A program made the position numbers and the translations under genes. The notes beneath the pieces were generated by a model. The model was not told the origin of the DNA and did not search any database. It saw nothing but the letters and a program-made list of their open reading frames with translations. A stretch of DNA of 64,000 nucleotides from Citrus sinensis. Taxonomy: Eukaryota > Streptophyta > Magnoliopsida > Sapindales > Rutaceae. Positions 34,838-46,300 of this stretch are shown here, one piece after another (the stretch's first letter is position 1; every line of letters begins with the position of its first letter). The stretch covers positions 558,001 through 622,000 of the forward strand of contig NC_068562.1 in assembly GCF_022201045.2 (NCBI RefSeq). Direction: 5' to 3'.

Positions 34838-36040
34838 ATGAAGAAATCAAAAACCAAGTTATGTGATTTGCCAGATGTCCTGCTCTCATCGATAATCGAA
34901 AAACTTGAAACACAAAGTAACGGTCTTCGGTTGCGAGCCTCCTGTAGAAAATTTCAACCGTTAATCCCTCCCCTCCCAATCACCTTACTTGAACGCCAAT
35001 CTCTCAACATTCCCCTCCCTTTTGCCTCTTCCTCTTCCTCTGACAATAACCATTTTCATTACTCACTCATTGAGTCAAAAGTCTTCGCAATCCGTCCTCG
35101 AAGTGAAGATGCAAGTGCAAGTGCAACAACTTGCTGGTTCATTAAAGTTAAAGAGTCAAATTCTGGTCAAGTCAGACGCATGGACCCTCTGTCTCGTTTT
35201 GGGTTTGAAAATGCCTCCGACAAGTTGAAGTTACCCAAGTGTTTGAATATGCTTGATTATGAGGTAAAGGAACTGGCTCAAGATTATGAGCTCGAGGTTG
35301 TAGATAAAGATGAAAACAAAGTCGACGAAACTTATTTTTTAATTGAAAAAGTTGTTGTTTCTGAAGACTTTGAAATTATGGCCATGCATGACAGTGGGAA
35401 AGTGTCAGTTTGGAGAAAAGGTGACATAAATTGGACAAGCATTCGTTTAGATTTAGGTAATAACTGTATGGAGAATTCATTTGAAGACATTATTTATTAT
35501 AAAAAGAAATTTTATGTTACTAATCGCTGTGGCGTTACATTATATGTTGATTGTAAGACTTTGACTGTTATGTTTGCTGCCACTCCGGATCCACTGAGAG
35601 GTTTGAGTGATGGGTTGAATTACTTGGTGAAATCTGATAAGCATTTATATTTACTTGTTAAGTGTTGGATTCGCATGTACCTTTGTCGTGACAATAAGCC
35701 TTATCTTAAGCTTCACCCAACTCGTTTTCAGCTGTTGAAGCTTGATGAAGAGAACAATATGTGGGTTGATTTTGATTTAATAAGTGAGAATAGGGTATTT
35801 TTTGTTGGTGAGGGCTGTTGTTTTTCTGTTGGAATTGGAGTGGGTGAATTTGCTGGAACATTGAAAAGGAATTGTGTTTATTTTTCAGATTCAGCCTTCG
35901 CTAATTCTGATGATGCTTACCCTGGTTGGACTTCAGCTGTTTTTGACTTTGATGATTATGAAGTATGGCGATTCTCCAAATTTCCAAGCCATTCTCGTAT
36001 TTTCTGGCCACCTCCTGCCTGGATTGAGCTGCAGGATTAA
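34838..36040 (+). CDS. F-box/DUF295 (SKIP23-like) protein, copy 2
   Basis: Single-exon frame of 400 residues from ATG 34838. An in-frame ATG at 34769 would add a hydrophobic leader (FNKSNLYLFFFYFFLCLEVV) that does not fit an F-box protein, so the downstream start beginning MKKSKTKLCDLPDVLL is preferred. The F-box-like start is LCDLPDVLLSSIIEKLE...LRASCRKFQPLIP. The DUF295 region includes MAMHDSGKVSVWRKGDINWT, YYKKKFYVTNRCGVTLYVDC, HPTRFQLLKLDEENNMWVDF, YPGWTSAVFDF and FWPPPAWIEL. It is collinear with copy 1 but only moderately similar, so the duplication is old. It is predicted to be a substrate-recognition subunit of SCF ligases; the target is unknown. Confidence 0.9.
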   Translation: MKKSKTKLCDLPDVLLSSIIEKLETQSNGLRLRASCRKFQPLIPPLPITLLERQSLNIPLPFASSSSSDNNHFHYSLIESKVFAIRPRSEDASASATTCWFIKVKESNSGQVRRMDPLSRFGFENASDKLKLPKCLNMLDYEVKELAQDYELEVVDKDENKVDETYFLIEKVVVSEDFEIMAMHDSGKVSVWRKGDINWTSIRLDLGNNCMENSFEDIIYYKKKFYVTNRCGVTLYVDCKTLTVMFAATPDPLRGLSDGLNYLVKSDKHLYLLVKCWIRMYLCRDNKPYLKLHPTRFQLLKLDEENNMWVDFDLISENRVFFVGEGCCFSVGIGVGEFAGTLKRNCVYFSDSAFANSDDAYPGWTSAVFDFDDYEVWRFSKFPSHSRIFWPPPAWIELQD

Positions 36041-38040
36041 TTCCAACTAGTTAACTTATCCTAATGGATAGACTTGTCTCACTAAGAAGGTAATTAAGAC
36101 ATTTTGTTCATATTTTCTGCCTTACATCACTATTTTCATTTTCATACTTATACATTCAACAAGCGATTTAACCTCCTAGGCCAGTGCTAACCTATCCTTT
36201 CAACAGAAGTTGAGGAAATGGTTAGAGTCCTTGCTATTGCATGGACTCCTATTCCCCTCTCATAATTGAGTAGGGAAGATTTTATCTCTTATAAATATAA
36301 ATAAAGATGATAGATATGTCACTTGAATACTAGTGAAGGGTAGAATTTTGGTTTGTACACCAATAAATATGATTTTGATTTGTCCTGGTAATTATTTCAT
36401 TATATTTATCAGTAGACTTATGATGGTAAAGAACCTCTATCCATCATCCCAGCCGATGAAGCACCACGCAATTGATCTTCTCTTCCTCAACTGAAGTCTT
36501 TCAGTCTTCTACCTGAACCAGTCTTAGTCAAGTCTGTTGAGTCACTGTTTAATGTAACCTCTTCGGAGGATGGTCTGAAGTCTGTCCCAAATAATGATGT
36601 GTCTGTCCCGTCAGTGTCTGTTATCATTTCTGAAGTCGAGTCGGCCTCATAAATTATTAATTTTAAGTAGCGGTTGACATGAGCAATGATGTTGCTTGAC
36701 AATATTCCCTGAAATATGCTATAATTGCGTAGACTAATTAAACAACAGGTAGTCTACAAAGAATAACAAAAAATCGCCATTGGGTTAATTATCTCAACAT
36801 ATGCTGAGGGGCATGAATTCGAGCCTCACGAGGCTCACTCCATTTGAAGTAAAAAAAAAAAAAAAGTAAAGGTATATATTTTTTTGAAAATTAGCATTAG
36901 TAGTTTTCTGAGCTGATGTTTGAAGTGTATGTATCTATGTTCTTAACATAATTCAAATTGTAATATATAACAATTTAAAAAAATAAAAAAGAAGATTGAT
37001 GTAAAATCATGCTTAAAGAAATGGTGTGTGATATAAAGCTATCAATTATTTTTCTCTTTCAATTTTTCTTCCTCTTAAACTAGATTTTGCACCCTTTTTT
37101 TTCAAATATAACTAATATTTGCCTTTGAACTTGATGACTACAGGTTAATATGGGCTATTTTCTTAAAGGTCTTTCTTGAATTAATACGATGGCTTCAAGA
37201 TCTCATGGAAGAAATTTGTGTAGATCAAGTCTACTCCGAAATGTTAATTGTCCCTTTTGTTATGATGTCGTCGATTGTATATTGGGTTGTGCTATGATCA
37301 GTTAATTAAGTTTGTACTTAACAAGATAATAGTTCTGTGAGTTCAAACTCCGATCATATGTGCTTGGATTGTGGATCTGTATGTCAACGAACTTATTTAA
37401 TGGTTTTAACTTACTAAATTTCCTAATTGTTATGCATAATCTTATGTATTTTTATCTTGTTTATACTCATTGCGAATGATGTTTTGAGATTTTTTTTAAT
37501 TCATTGAGTTTGTTGTTAGCGGGGAAGTAACCGCATACATGCAAGTTGTAATCGGTAAATAAGAAAACTTGGTAATCTCACCTCTTTTGCTCAAGATTGA
37601 ATGTAGAGACAATATTGATTATTGACATAGTTATGATCAAATTAATAGTTGTAACTTCAGAACATGTTTAAAGAAAAATAAAGCATTGCCATATTCAGAA
37701 TAGTCAACTATTCTAATTATAAATTTGCTTTTAGATTTGATATACATTATAGTGAAATTTTTGTTGGACCCTTTTGCAAAAGTTGCTAAGCACATAAAAT
37801 TATCTTGTACTGGAATACTTTAAAGAAACATATAAATATCACTCTAAAATTAGAAGAAATTATACTTGCACAATCACAAGAGGAGATTTGAAGTTTTGAC
37901 TTCAAAATAAAATTAAAGAGGTGTCAACTAAGGAATAGTAACATTTGAAACATTGTATTTATTGTGAAATTAATATTTTCACACATTACGACTTATCAAT
38001 CGTTAAATCAAACCTAAAAGCCTTTTTGTTTGCGGTGTTA
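36041..38040. other. 3' flank of F-box copy 2 and intergenic DNA
   Basis: 37140-37230 (GCTATTTTCTTAAAGG ... AGAAATTTGTGTAGATCAAG) matches the flank at 32090-32150 and probably marks the duplicated 3' region of the F-box genes. 36781-36862 is a possible short SINE: GAATTCGAGCCTC at 36815 resembles a Pol III B box and a 15-bp A-run follows. No other gene is supported. Confidence 0.35.
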
Positions 38041-38490
38041 GCTCAAAATCCCACGTCGCCCCGAAAATGCAAAATTCGGCCGAAATTCGTGTGCACAGCA
38101 CATGGTTTTTATCATTTTGGCCTGGAAATTCGGCTCTAAACTCCCGCATTGTTTTCATCATTTCCTCGAGCGGTAACAATATTTACGGCGTAAAAAGGTC
38201 CTTGGGTGAATTTAGCCACAATCGGACGAATTCTCCTGGTCGTTTTGGCGCCCGTTCGTGTGTATGTACGTTTAATAAAATGGACTTAACACGAGATTCA
38301 GACCTCGTAATCAAGTTCCATTTTCTCCTATGGTAAATTCTCACCAATATCTACACGACTGGCTCAAAATCCAACATCACCACAAAAATGTGAAATTTGG
38401 CCAAAGTATGTGTGTTATAGCATACAGTTCTTGGCAATTTCAGCCCAAAAAATGCGCTCTGGAGTTTTAGCATTATTTCCTTTTTTTTGG
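38041..38490. repeat. Two diverged copies of an unclassified ~320-bp repeat unit
   Basis: 38041-38170 (GCTCAAAATCCCACGTCGCC ... AATTCGGCC ... CACATGGTTTTTATCATTTT) recurs at about 38362-38485 (GCTCAAAATCCAACATCACC ... AATTTGGCC ... TACAGTTCTTGGCAATTTC). The start-to-start spacing is about 321 bp. The first copy is CpG-rich and the second has many C-to-T and G-to-A type differences, as expected for decay of methylated DNA. No coding potential was recognised. It may belong to an LTR-type or other repetitive element, but I cannot assign a family. Confidence 0.6.
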
Positions 38491-38759
38491 TCCTATAAGA
38501 TAACTTAAGTCGAAATACAACACCTCCTACAATTTCAAATCGCGTTCGGATGCTGTTTACTGTTTTTTAAGAATTTTTGAAGTCCTGATTTCTCGATATT
38601 CGATAATTTTTTAAAAAAATTTCGGTGGCCAAAAAATGTTCCGTTTCCTTCTGTCAATCCATCTTCCAATGATCTGCATCCTTGTGAAAAATCAAGGCCA
38701 AAACAAATCGAACACTAGGGTGGCGCCGCACCAACCAAGCTCTTCTTTTGGGTATGTCC

Positions 38760-39065
38760 ATTTCTCACACAACGAAGGTTAACTGTGGCTAGGGGGTTTG
38801 TCCGTTGCGCCATTCGCGCACAATAAAAGGTGATTGTAGCCTCAGGCATGCACGTGCCTGTTGGGCCATTTCTCACACAATGGAGGTTAATTGCATCCCT
38901 AGTTGCGCATGCATCCACCGGGGTGTGGCGATTTTTCGCACAAAAGAGGATAATTGCGCCCTCAGGCGTGCAGGCGTCCGCTGGGTGTGGCCATTTCTCG
39001 TACAATGGAGGTTAATTGTGGCCTCTGGCGCGTGCCCATTTCTTGCATGAAAGGAGGTTAGTTGT
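38760..39065. repeat. GC-rich minisatellite, about six units of 44-62 bp
   Basis: Each unit starts near ATTTCTCACACAATGGAGGT (variants ATTCGCGCACAATAAAAGGT, ATTTTTCGCACAAAAGAGGA, ATTTCTCGTACAATGGAGGT), goes through TAATTG(C/T), then a GC-rich variable part (for example GCATGCACGTGCC or GCGTGCAGGCGTCCG). Units begin near 38760, 38812, 38868, 38930, 38992 and 39036. Open frames across it on both strands are by-products of the repeat. It stands out sharply against AT-rich surroundings. Confidence 0.7.
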
Positions 39066-39222
39066 GCGGGAAGCGGCCTGGCCCTGTCTGCACGCTTCCT
39101 GGTCCCTCTATGCGCCCTGTTTTCCTGAAAAACACACGTTTTCGCGTGTCTTCAACTTCTTTACCTGTGCATCATTTTTTTCGTCCCATTCCAACCGATT
39201 TTCACATTTAATGATTAAATGA

Positions 39223-40560
39223 CTTGTATGCCCTTAATGATTAAATTAATTTGATAATTTTACTTTATAACAGCAAGATAATGTTATATGAAAAAAGTGA
39301 AATTTTGTTAACTAAATTGAAAAGTATGCACAATGGAATATTGATGGTTACAAAAAGTTATTATAGTTTTATGGTTACAATTGTAAAATAGAAACAAACG
39401 TGTGTAACAACGGAAAATGATTTAATGTTGACTTGAGTTTTTGCTAAACATTGAATCAATGGTTCGTAGGCAAGATAAATAAAAAAAAAATTAAAACAAT
39501 CCTGACTATTGATGATTTAGTGCTCAACAAAATCTGAGCTTAGCCCTAAATCCTAATCCGTGTAACAACTCTGAAAGCCAACATCCATAAACCTTCCATT
39601 AAAAGGTAGTCTGTTTTGTTGGATTTTTAAGAACGAGAGGAGCAGTTCGTGGCTGCTTTTCTTTCCACTGAGTGGATTTTATTCTTACCCCAAATATGCT
39701 ATTGCATTTTGTTAACAGCGTTTTGTTTATTACCTCATATTGTTTGTGTGCTGGAATTGCTACAAATCTTTTGAGTTATTCTGGGTTTAATTGCTCTGTT
39801 TTTCCTTCACCTTGGCTGGAAAAACACCAACCATGGAGGTAAGAGTGTAAGATTAAAACTAAACGCTTTATCGAAGTAGTTTCGCATATCAAATCATCCT
39901 AGAAGCTAAAAGGTTTGTACTAAAAAACTTCGTAAACGCCCCCCCTGAATAAAGGAAAAACGTGTTTAGGCAACAAGCTTGGCAGGATTTGTATTTCTGC
40001 TGACAATCTTATTGTTTGTTTATCAAGTTTTAGTGGAAGAAAAGTCAAAAACAATGAAATTATCTATTTTAGCACCTCTGCTTTGGGTATTTATAATCTA
40101 AAACCAACACTAGCATACACGTGCTTAGGACATAAACATGATTTGTGGCTTAAACATATAAACACACTGCTATTCTCCTCTTTCTTTCTTTATTTTGCAT
40201 CAGATTTCTTCTTCAGGATAAATATAGCTCCATCATTCCTTGATCACACTCAGAGGAGCAGATACACACATTCAATCACACATTAACCAATGATTTAATT
40301 TACATGTAGTTCATAAACCATGGGAAATTTGGAGGAATGTGGGATGGTAGGAAATTCAGGGAATCCTGACCAACTTTGCACTCGTGTCGAGAATATGCTA
40401 AAATTAACAAATAACAACCAGTAAAATTAACAAATAACAACCAGGCATAAAAGGCAAGCAAATGACACATCTTACAAGGTGGAGTAGAGGCTTTTATTTT
40501 GCCTTTTATACCACAACAAAATCATGAACAATCTAAAAACTAATTATTTTCCATTGTTTC
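39223..40560. other. Intergenic DNA
   Basis: AT-rich. A candidate ATG followed at once by a donor (ACCATGGAGGTAAGAG near 39832) looks like a possible first exon of a lost gene, but no continuation was found. Confidence 0.3.
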
Positions 40561-40563
40561 CAA

Positions 40564-40930
40564 CTAATTGTCCAATAGTTGCTTTGCATGAAGTTCAAGC
40601 AGGTTCCAATAAGCATCATAATAACATAGCTCTTTAGTAACAAATCGCAGAAAAATAGTGATAATCACGGTACCAATTGACAGAAATGACCATGTAATTT
40701 GTTGGCAGAATAGTTGCTTTGTGTGAAGTACTGATGGAATATCTTCCATGCAGATCACAATCATGGGGTAACACAGCAATCAATGGGAAAGACACAAAAG
40801 TAACAGAGTGAGAAGATCACGGTAGCATAGACAGATAAGAGCATGCATTCAGTTTGAAGGATTCTAATTACCTTGTGTAAAGTGCTGAAGGAGAAAAACT
40901 TCCATGAGAATCATAAACATGGGGTTAAAA
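40564..40930 (-). other. Possible gene relic with a duplicated exon-like segment
   Basis: On the minus strand, 40779-40564 reads PMIVICMEDIPSVLHTKQLF, then QQITWSFLSIGTVIITIFLR with one hydrophobic segment, to a stop. A related sequence at about 40925-40870 reads NPMFMILMEVFLLQHFTQ and ends at a donor-like GTAATT. The two look like diverged copies of one exon. I do not recognise the protein; it may be a relic. Confidence 0.25.
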
Positions 40931-40938
40931 ACAAGCCA

Positions 40939-40942
<4 letters not shown>

Positions 40943-40980
<38 letters not shown>
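40943..40980. repeat. AT dinucleotide microsatellite
   Basis: About 19 uninterrupted AT/TA repeats directly next to the palindromic element at 40981. Confidence 0.9.
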
Positions 40981-40984
<4 letters not shown>

Positions 40985-41137
40985 CTTCTCCAGTGCGGGC
41001 GCCCTTATTTTTTTCACGCGGACACACTTTAAAACTGCGGGGTTTAAGAGAGTTAATTTTTAACTCTTTTAAACCGCACGGTTTAAAAATGTGTCCGCAT
41101 TAAGAAAAATGCGGGCGTCCGCACCTGAGAATGATTA
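40981..41137. repeat. Near-perfect 157-bp palindrome (foldback MITE)
   Basis: The left arm from 40981 (AGTCCTTCTCCAGTGCGGGC, GCCCTTATTTTTTTCACGCG, GACACACTTTAAAACTGCGG) is matched by the complement of the right arm (AATCATTCTCAGGTGCGGAC, GCCCGCATTTTTCTTAATGC, GGACACATTTTTAAACCGTG). The arms meet near 41058 with almost no spacer (TTAATTTTTAA). It is GC-richer than its surroundings and is inserted in an AT repeat that continues on the right side (TATATATATGA). It has no coding capacity. Confidence 0.8.
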
Positions 41138-41241
41138 TATATATATGAATAATATATTTCTAGGGTAACAAAGATGAATAACCCAGATGTCTTCATAACA
41201 TTTGACAGATAAGAATATATACATATGCAATGTACATGAGG

Positions 41242-42655
41242 TCATGAAGCAGTCAAATGTTTCTTAACTGCATTCACAGACTGATGAGCAAAATACTTTT
41301 GCCTAAGTTGTACATATGGGTATCCAATAAATGACAGGAAGTCAGCTGGTTTTGAGAAGGAAACTATTTCATACCATACTTGGTTATTTTCATCCAGCTC
41401 TATAGAAAAACGTTCTTCGCCAGCCTGCTTCAAGCAGTTGTCATGTTAGTACTGGCCAGTGCTTCTCCATTTTAAAGAATTAAATTGTCTAGTGAATGCT
41501 AAAAGTCAAACATTTTTTTTCCTCGTTAGGTGAAGAAACATTATCCAAAATATCTAAATGTGAGCAAAAAATATAAACAAAACCACAAATTTTATGCATA
41601 GGCAACATTCAACAGCTGAGATAGACTTTTAAATAAAAATATATCAGCTGCCACATGGATTCTCAGCTAACCTCTTAAGCTATGGAGTTTTTTCTTGTTT
41701 TAATGTATGTAACTACATTGACATATTGATCTGAGTTTGCATTAAAAAAAAAAAAAGAAGTAACTTCATGTTTTGCTTAACTATGACAAGATGAGCCATC
41801 TTGTAGCATTTAGTTGTGTTTCTTTTGAAACAAAATATTGAAAAAACCAAATAAAATGACAGTACCAGGTTTAGATGACAGGAAGAGTATATTATATATT
41901 AAAGTATCTTTTTTCTAACTCTGGCTGCAATCTCATTTCTCACAACTATGAAAATTTTCATAGTAACCAAACAACTTCATTTTCTAGAGAGAATTTGCAA
42001 TTATGATATGCAAACAAGTACTCACCAGTAAGTGACCTTGAAGGGTTCCACTGCCAAAACCAAAAGAGGCTGCAGTCTTTTTCTTTCTTATGCTTTCATT
42101 AACATAAACAATCTGAAGAGGCAACGTAACCCAAGGCAGAAACTCCTTGACACACACACAAAACTTCACCCCATTTTGTATAGGAGTCTTGGGATCAACA
42201 AATGCCCAATTTAATCCAAAATGCCTGCAAATTGAACCAAAGTCATTCTAATATGATCCCACTCTTAATAATGATTAATAAATATGGAAAAACAAATCTA
42301 TAAACCTCCATGTCTTAAGAGCTGTCTTGCCCTTTTCATAGGTCTCAAGACCTGAACCAACCAAAACACGCGCATGATTGAGTAAGAAACCATCTTTTGA
42401 GAGCCCTTGATCTTCTTTGAGGCAAGCAACAGGCTTGGCAGTAGCTCCTTTGTACTTAGTATCATAGTTGAAGACACCTGACCTGAAGATTGTTAACAAT
42501 TATAAGCATATATAAACATGCATTCAACAGCCAGTTTAAAAGTCAAGATGAGAGAGAGGGGAAGAAGCAAATCAAATAAGTGTCAATTCTTATTACTTGT
42601 CAATACAAGCTTTCTGTTCTTGAGGAGTTGGTCGACCCCAGCTCAAGAAAACCAT
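41242..42655 (-). CDS. UPF0548 (DUF1990) protein
   Basis: Four exons on the minus strand, 42655-42597, 42482-42306, 42224-42026 and 41424-41242, give 205 residues, the same length I recall for Arabidopsis At2g17695. Landmarks in order: MVFLSWGRPTPQEQKACIDK, GVFNYDTKYKG, DGFLLNHARVLVGSGLETYE, HFGLNWAFVDP, LPWVTLPLQIVYV, FGFGSGTLQGHLLAGEERFS and WYEIVSFSKPADFLSFIGYP. The family is conserved from bacteria to plants, but its biochemical role is not established. A 5' UTR intron (42998-42658) appears to end two bases before the ATG, which supports this start. The gene is divergent from the RecQ helicase gene and the two probably share a promoter region. Confidence 0.92.
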
Positions 42656-42657
42656 CC

Positions 42658-42998
42658 CTGTCAACATCATCAATAATTTTCACTGTCTTAGTTAACATCG
42701 ATGGCAAAATTGAACACTATAGTTAATTTCCTTCCAAAAATGCTAATCAAAGATCAAGACAAGTCCAAAAATATTGCAAAATTCATGCTACGGGGAAAGT
42801 CTAATAAACTCAAACAAAACTGTCCAAGTAATTCGAACAGTGAAATAAAGCTTTAATGGCGAAAGCCGAAAGATGATCGAAAATAGAGCAACTAAATTCA
42901 ACAGAAGGCACCGGCGAGGAGAGGTCTAATGAAACTATATTAGCAAAAAGAAAACAGACAGATAAATAAAATATAAAATTTACACAAATATATATTAC
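42658..42998 (-). other. Predicted 5' UTR intron of the UPF0548 gene
   Basis: On the minus strand a donor TAATAG|GTAATATAT lies at 42999/42998 and an acceptor TTGACAG at 42658, two bases before the start codon. This puts the untranslated first exon between about 43000 and 43120. Confidence 0.55.
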
Positions 42999-43374
42999 CT
43001 ATTAAAACGAAGAAGAAGAAGTAGTTAACAAAATTCGAAATTGGCCGACGAATTTGATAAAGCTGTGATTTTTATGGAGTTTGAGAGAACTACTAGTGGA
43101 GACTTGAGTAAGCGAGTGAAAGCATAAAGTTTTGTCAGTAAGTTATCGCTAATCGTCCAGCGACGTCGTTTCTTATGGAAACCTATTTTTGTCATTTCAT
43201 AATTAATTAGTATTAGAATTTCAAATTTGTCATTCTTGTATCATTTGTCAAACTGATAATAAAGAGTTCATGTTTGTCGTTATTTTTCCAGTCTCTCTTT
43301 CTGTCTCGCAGGGACTAAAATCCGTGCCTGCTTGCAAATGAAGCAAAATTAGGATTTTATTCGTAAATCAAAAA
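42999..43374. promoter_or_regulatory. Divergent promoter region between UPF0548 and RECQL3-like genes
   Basis: Only about 375 bp separate the predicted UPF0548 leader exon from the helicase ATG, so the two promoters overlap or are bidirectional. There is no clear TATA box. Pyrimidine-rich stretches (CTCTCTTTCTGTCTC near 43294) lie on the helicase side, as is common for TATA-less housekeeping promoters. Confidence 0.45.
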
Positions 43375-46300
43375 ATGAAGAAATCACCGTTGGCGATGCA
43401 AAGTACAAGTCAGACTCAGAGGAATAAGCCACTACACGAAAAGGAAGCTCTCGTGAAGCTGTTGAGATGGCATTTTGGCCACGCTCAGTTTAGGGACAAA
43501 CAGCTTGACGCAATACAAGCTGTTTTATCAGGTCACAATCAAATTTATAAAATTAATTATTCATTTAGTTACAATTTGATCAAAGCTATTATTAATTTAT
43601 CGTCATTTTCTAGGAAGAGACTGCTTCTGTTTGATGCCAACTGGCGGTGGAAAGTCAATGTGTTATCAAATTCCTGCATTGGCCAAACCTGGAATTGTAC
43701 TTGTTGTTTCTCCTTTAATAGGTAAAGTAAGAGATTATTAAATCCTTATTATTTTAATTATTAGTTTCTGTTGTAATTAGCTTAATCATTTTGATTTCCT
43801 TTTTCTTTTTTGCAGCTTTGATGGTCAGTGCTCTTTAACTCTGCATTACCTTTTTTTTTCCCCTACCTTTTAAGGTAATTTCAAGGTTTGAGGTTTTGGA
43901 ATTCTTGTTCATGCTTGAAAAAATTAGGAAAATCAAGTAATTGGATTGCAGGAGAAAGGAATTGCTGCTGAATTTCTCTCTTCAACTCAAACGATGCAAG
44001 TGAAAACTAAGGTGAATGTACCCTTTTGGTAGTTAGTTTTCCTACATTGTTTCAGTTAGTAAATGAGGTATTTATATACCTGGGGTATTAATGTTTCATA
44101 GACATGTAACTTTTAGATATATGAAGACCTTGATTCTGGAAAACCATCCTTGAGGTTGCTATATGTAACACCAGAATTGACTGCAACACCTGGGTTTATG
44201 TCAAAGCTGAAGAAGATTCATTCAAGAGGGTTGTTGAACCTTGTGGCCATTGACGAGGTGTGACCTCACACAGTGTGTATTAGATAATATAGTCTTTTGA
44301 CTTATCTTCTGGTGTAATTTTCTGGTTTTGTGTAGTTTCTTGGGAAACTTTTTCTTTTTTGACTTTCTGCATAGAATTTCATTTATTTTATTATTTTTTT
44401 ATTTTCAGGCACATTGCATCTCATCATGGGGCCATGATTTTAGGTTTGTGATCAATTTTAGTAATGAGCAATAACTAAATTTCTGATCCCACTTCTGTGA
44501 CAGCATTTTTGTATTTGTTGAGAGACTGGTTTTTGCATTTGTGACAACTCTTGTCTAATTTTGTCTTTGTTTTAACTTCTATTGAACAGGCCAAGCTACC
44601 GTAAGCTCTCATCTTTGAGGAACTATCTTCCAGATGTTCCTATATTGGCATTGACAGCAACTGCTGCTCCTAAGTGAGTCTGGCTAACAGCCCTGTGCAA
44701 GAATAAAAACTGATTGCAGTTATGGTGGTTCTAGAGTCTGAAAAGTCTTTGTGATTCATGCCAATTCAATTCTATGTTCTCCTTTTTTCTGTCTTTGAAA
44801 GAGCCGGAATCCAGAATCGGATTTACATTTTACGTTTAAGTGCGGAGAGGTATTAAGATCTCTATTTCCCTTTTGGTTCTACAGAGTGCAGAAGGATGTT
44901 ATGGAGTCCTTGTGCTTGCAGAATCCTTTAGTCCTCAAATCTTCTTTCAATCGTCCTAATTTATTTTATGAAGGTTGGTTCTGGGAGATTTATTGCATCC
45001 AGTTTTACAAATTTTGTGACTGTTTTAGAAAACTTCATATATTGAAAGTTTGAATGCATTGCTTGGTTCTGTTGTTTAGCAATTAGTTTGTCATTCTGGA
45101 TACAACTGTGCAAGCATCTAACAAGGTATTTCTGAGATGCAGTTCGATACAAAGATCTTTTGGATGATGCCTATGCCGATTTGTGTAGTGTACTCAAGGC
45201 TAATGGAGATACCTGTGCAATTGTTTACTGTCTTGAACGTACAACTTGTGATGAGCTTTCTGCTTATCTTTCTGCAGGCGGCATTTCATGTGCTGGTAGC
45301 CAAATGTTCTTGAATTCTCTCTTTCCCTTATGAACTTCAATCTTTCCAAGTACCAAATTACGTACTTTGCTCACTCTGGTGCATTTGCAGCTTATCATGC
45401 AGGGTTGAATGATAAAGCAAGAAGCTCCGTTTTAGATGATTGGATTTCTTCTAGGAAACAAGTTGTTGTCGCTACAGTGGCTTTCGGGTATAGTTGAATC
45501 TGGAATTTCCCGCCTTTTGTCTGTTCATTTAAATTAACAACTGCAATAGCTTGCTCATACTCCTACCAAATTACCTACTTTTTAGTAACTGAAATAGCTT
45601 GCTCATGGCCTCATAGGTTTGTAGTGATGCCTTTAATTGGAATGTTTAACTCACCTTTTAAAGAAATATTATCTATCAGGAAACAGGTGTATTTGCTGAC
45701 AGTTTTTTGTATGTTTCTCCGAAATGGTTTATGTTGCACAGTTTAGTCTCATCTTATTTCAAGCACTTCATGTTTACCTGAGATTTGATGATTTTCTTTC
45801 TTTCTTCTGCTTTGAGCATCCTGGTTCGTGCACGGTTATTGAGCTAATGGTGTTCTTTCAGAATGGTACTCAACTAAATTCTCAATGATCTTTGATGAAT
45901 TCAACAAATTTTTCTACATGTCTTACTGTCTTTAAGCAGATGTCATATGTCCCTAAAGACTTGCGATCTGTATTTCTAGGGTATAGATAGAAAAGATGTC
46001 AGACTGGTTTGCCACTTTAATATCCCAAAGTCAATGGAAGCATTTTATCAAGAGTCAGGTAGAGCTGGTCGTGATCAGTTGCCCTCTAAAAGTCTACTGT
46101 ATTATGGAATGGATGATCGTAGAAGGATGGTTGGTCTGCTAGCCTTAACAATGCCCTCTCTACTACTTTTAGATTGTCTATTACTTGGTGGAATTTCATG
46201 CTAATTATCTAGAATTGCGACAGGAATTCATTCTAAGCAAGAATCAAAGCAAGAATTCTCAGTCCTTCAGCACACGAGAAAGGTCATCAAAAAAATCTAT

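Noticed and set aside
38715-39050. Overlapping open frames on both strands with repeated Cys/His/Thr patterns
   Set aside because: They are translations of the minisatellite, whose units happen to keep phase; the repeated peptides are by-products.
38760-39065. CRISPR-like array
   Set aside because: Units vary in length and sequence and there are no constant repeats with unique spacers; the context is a plant nuclear genome.
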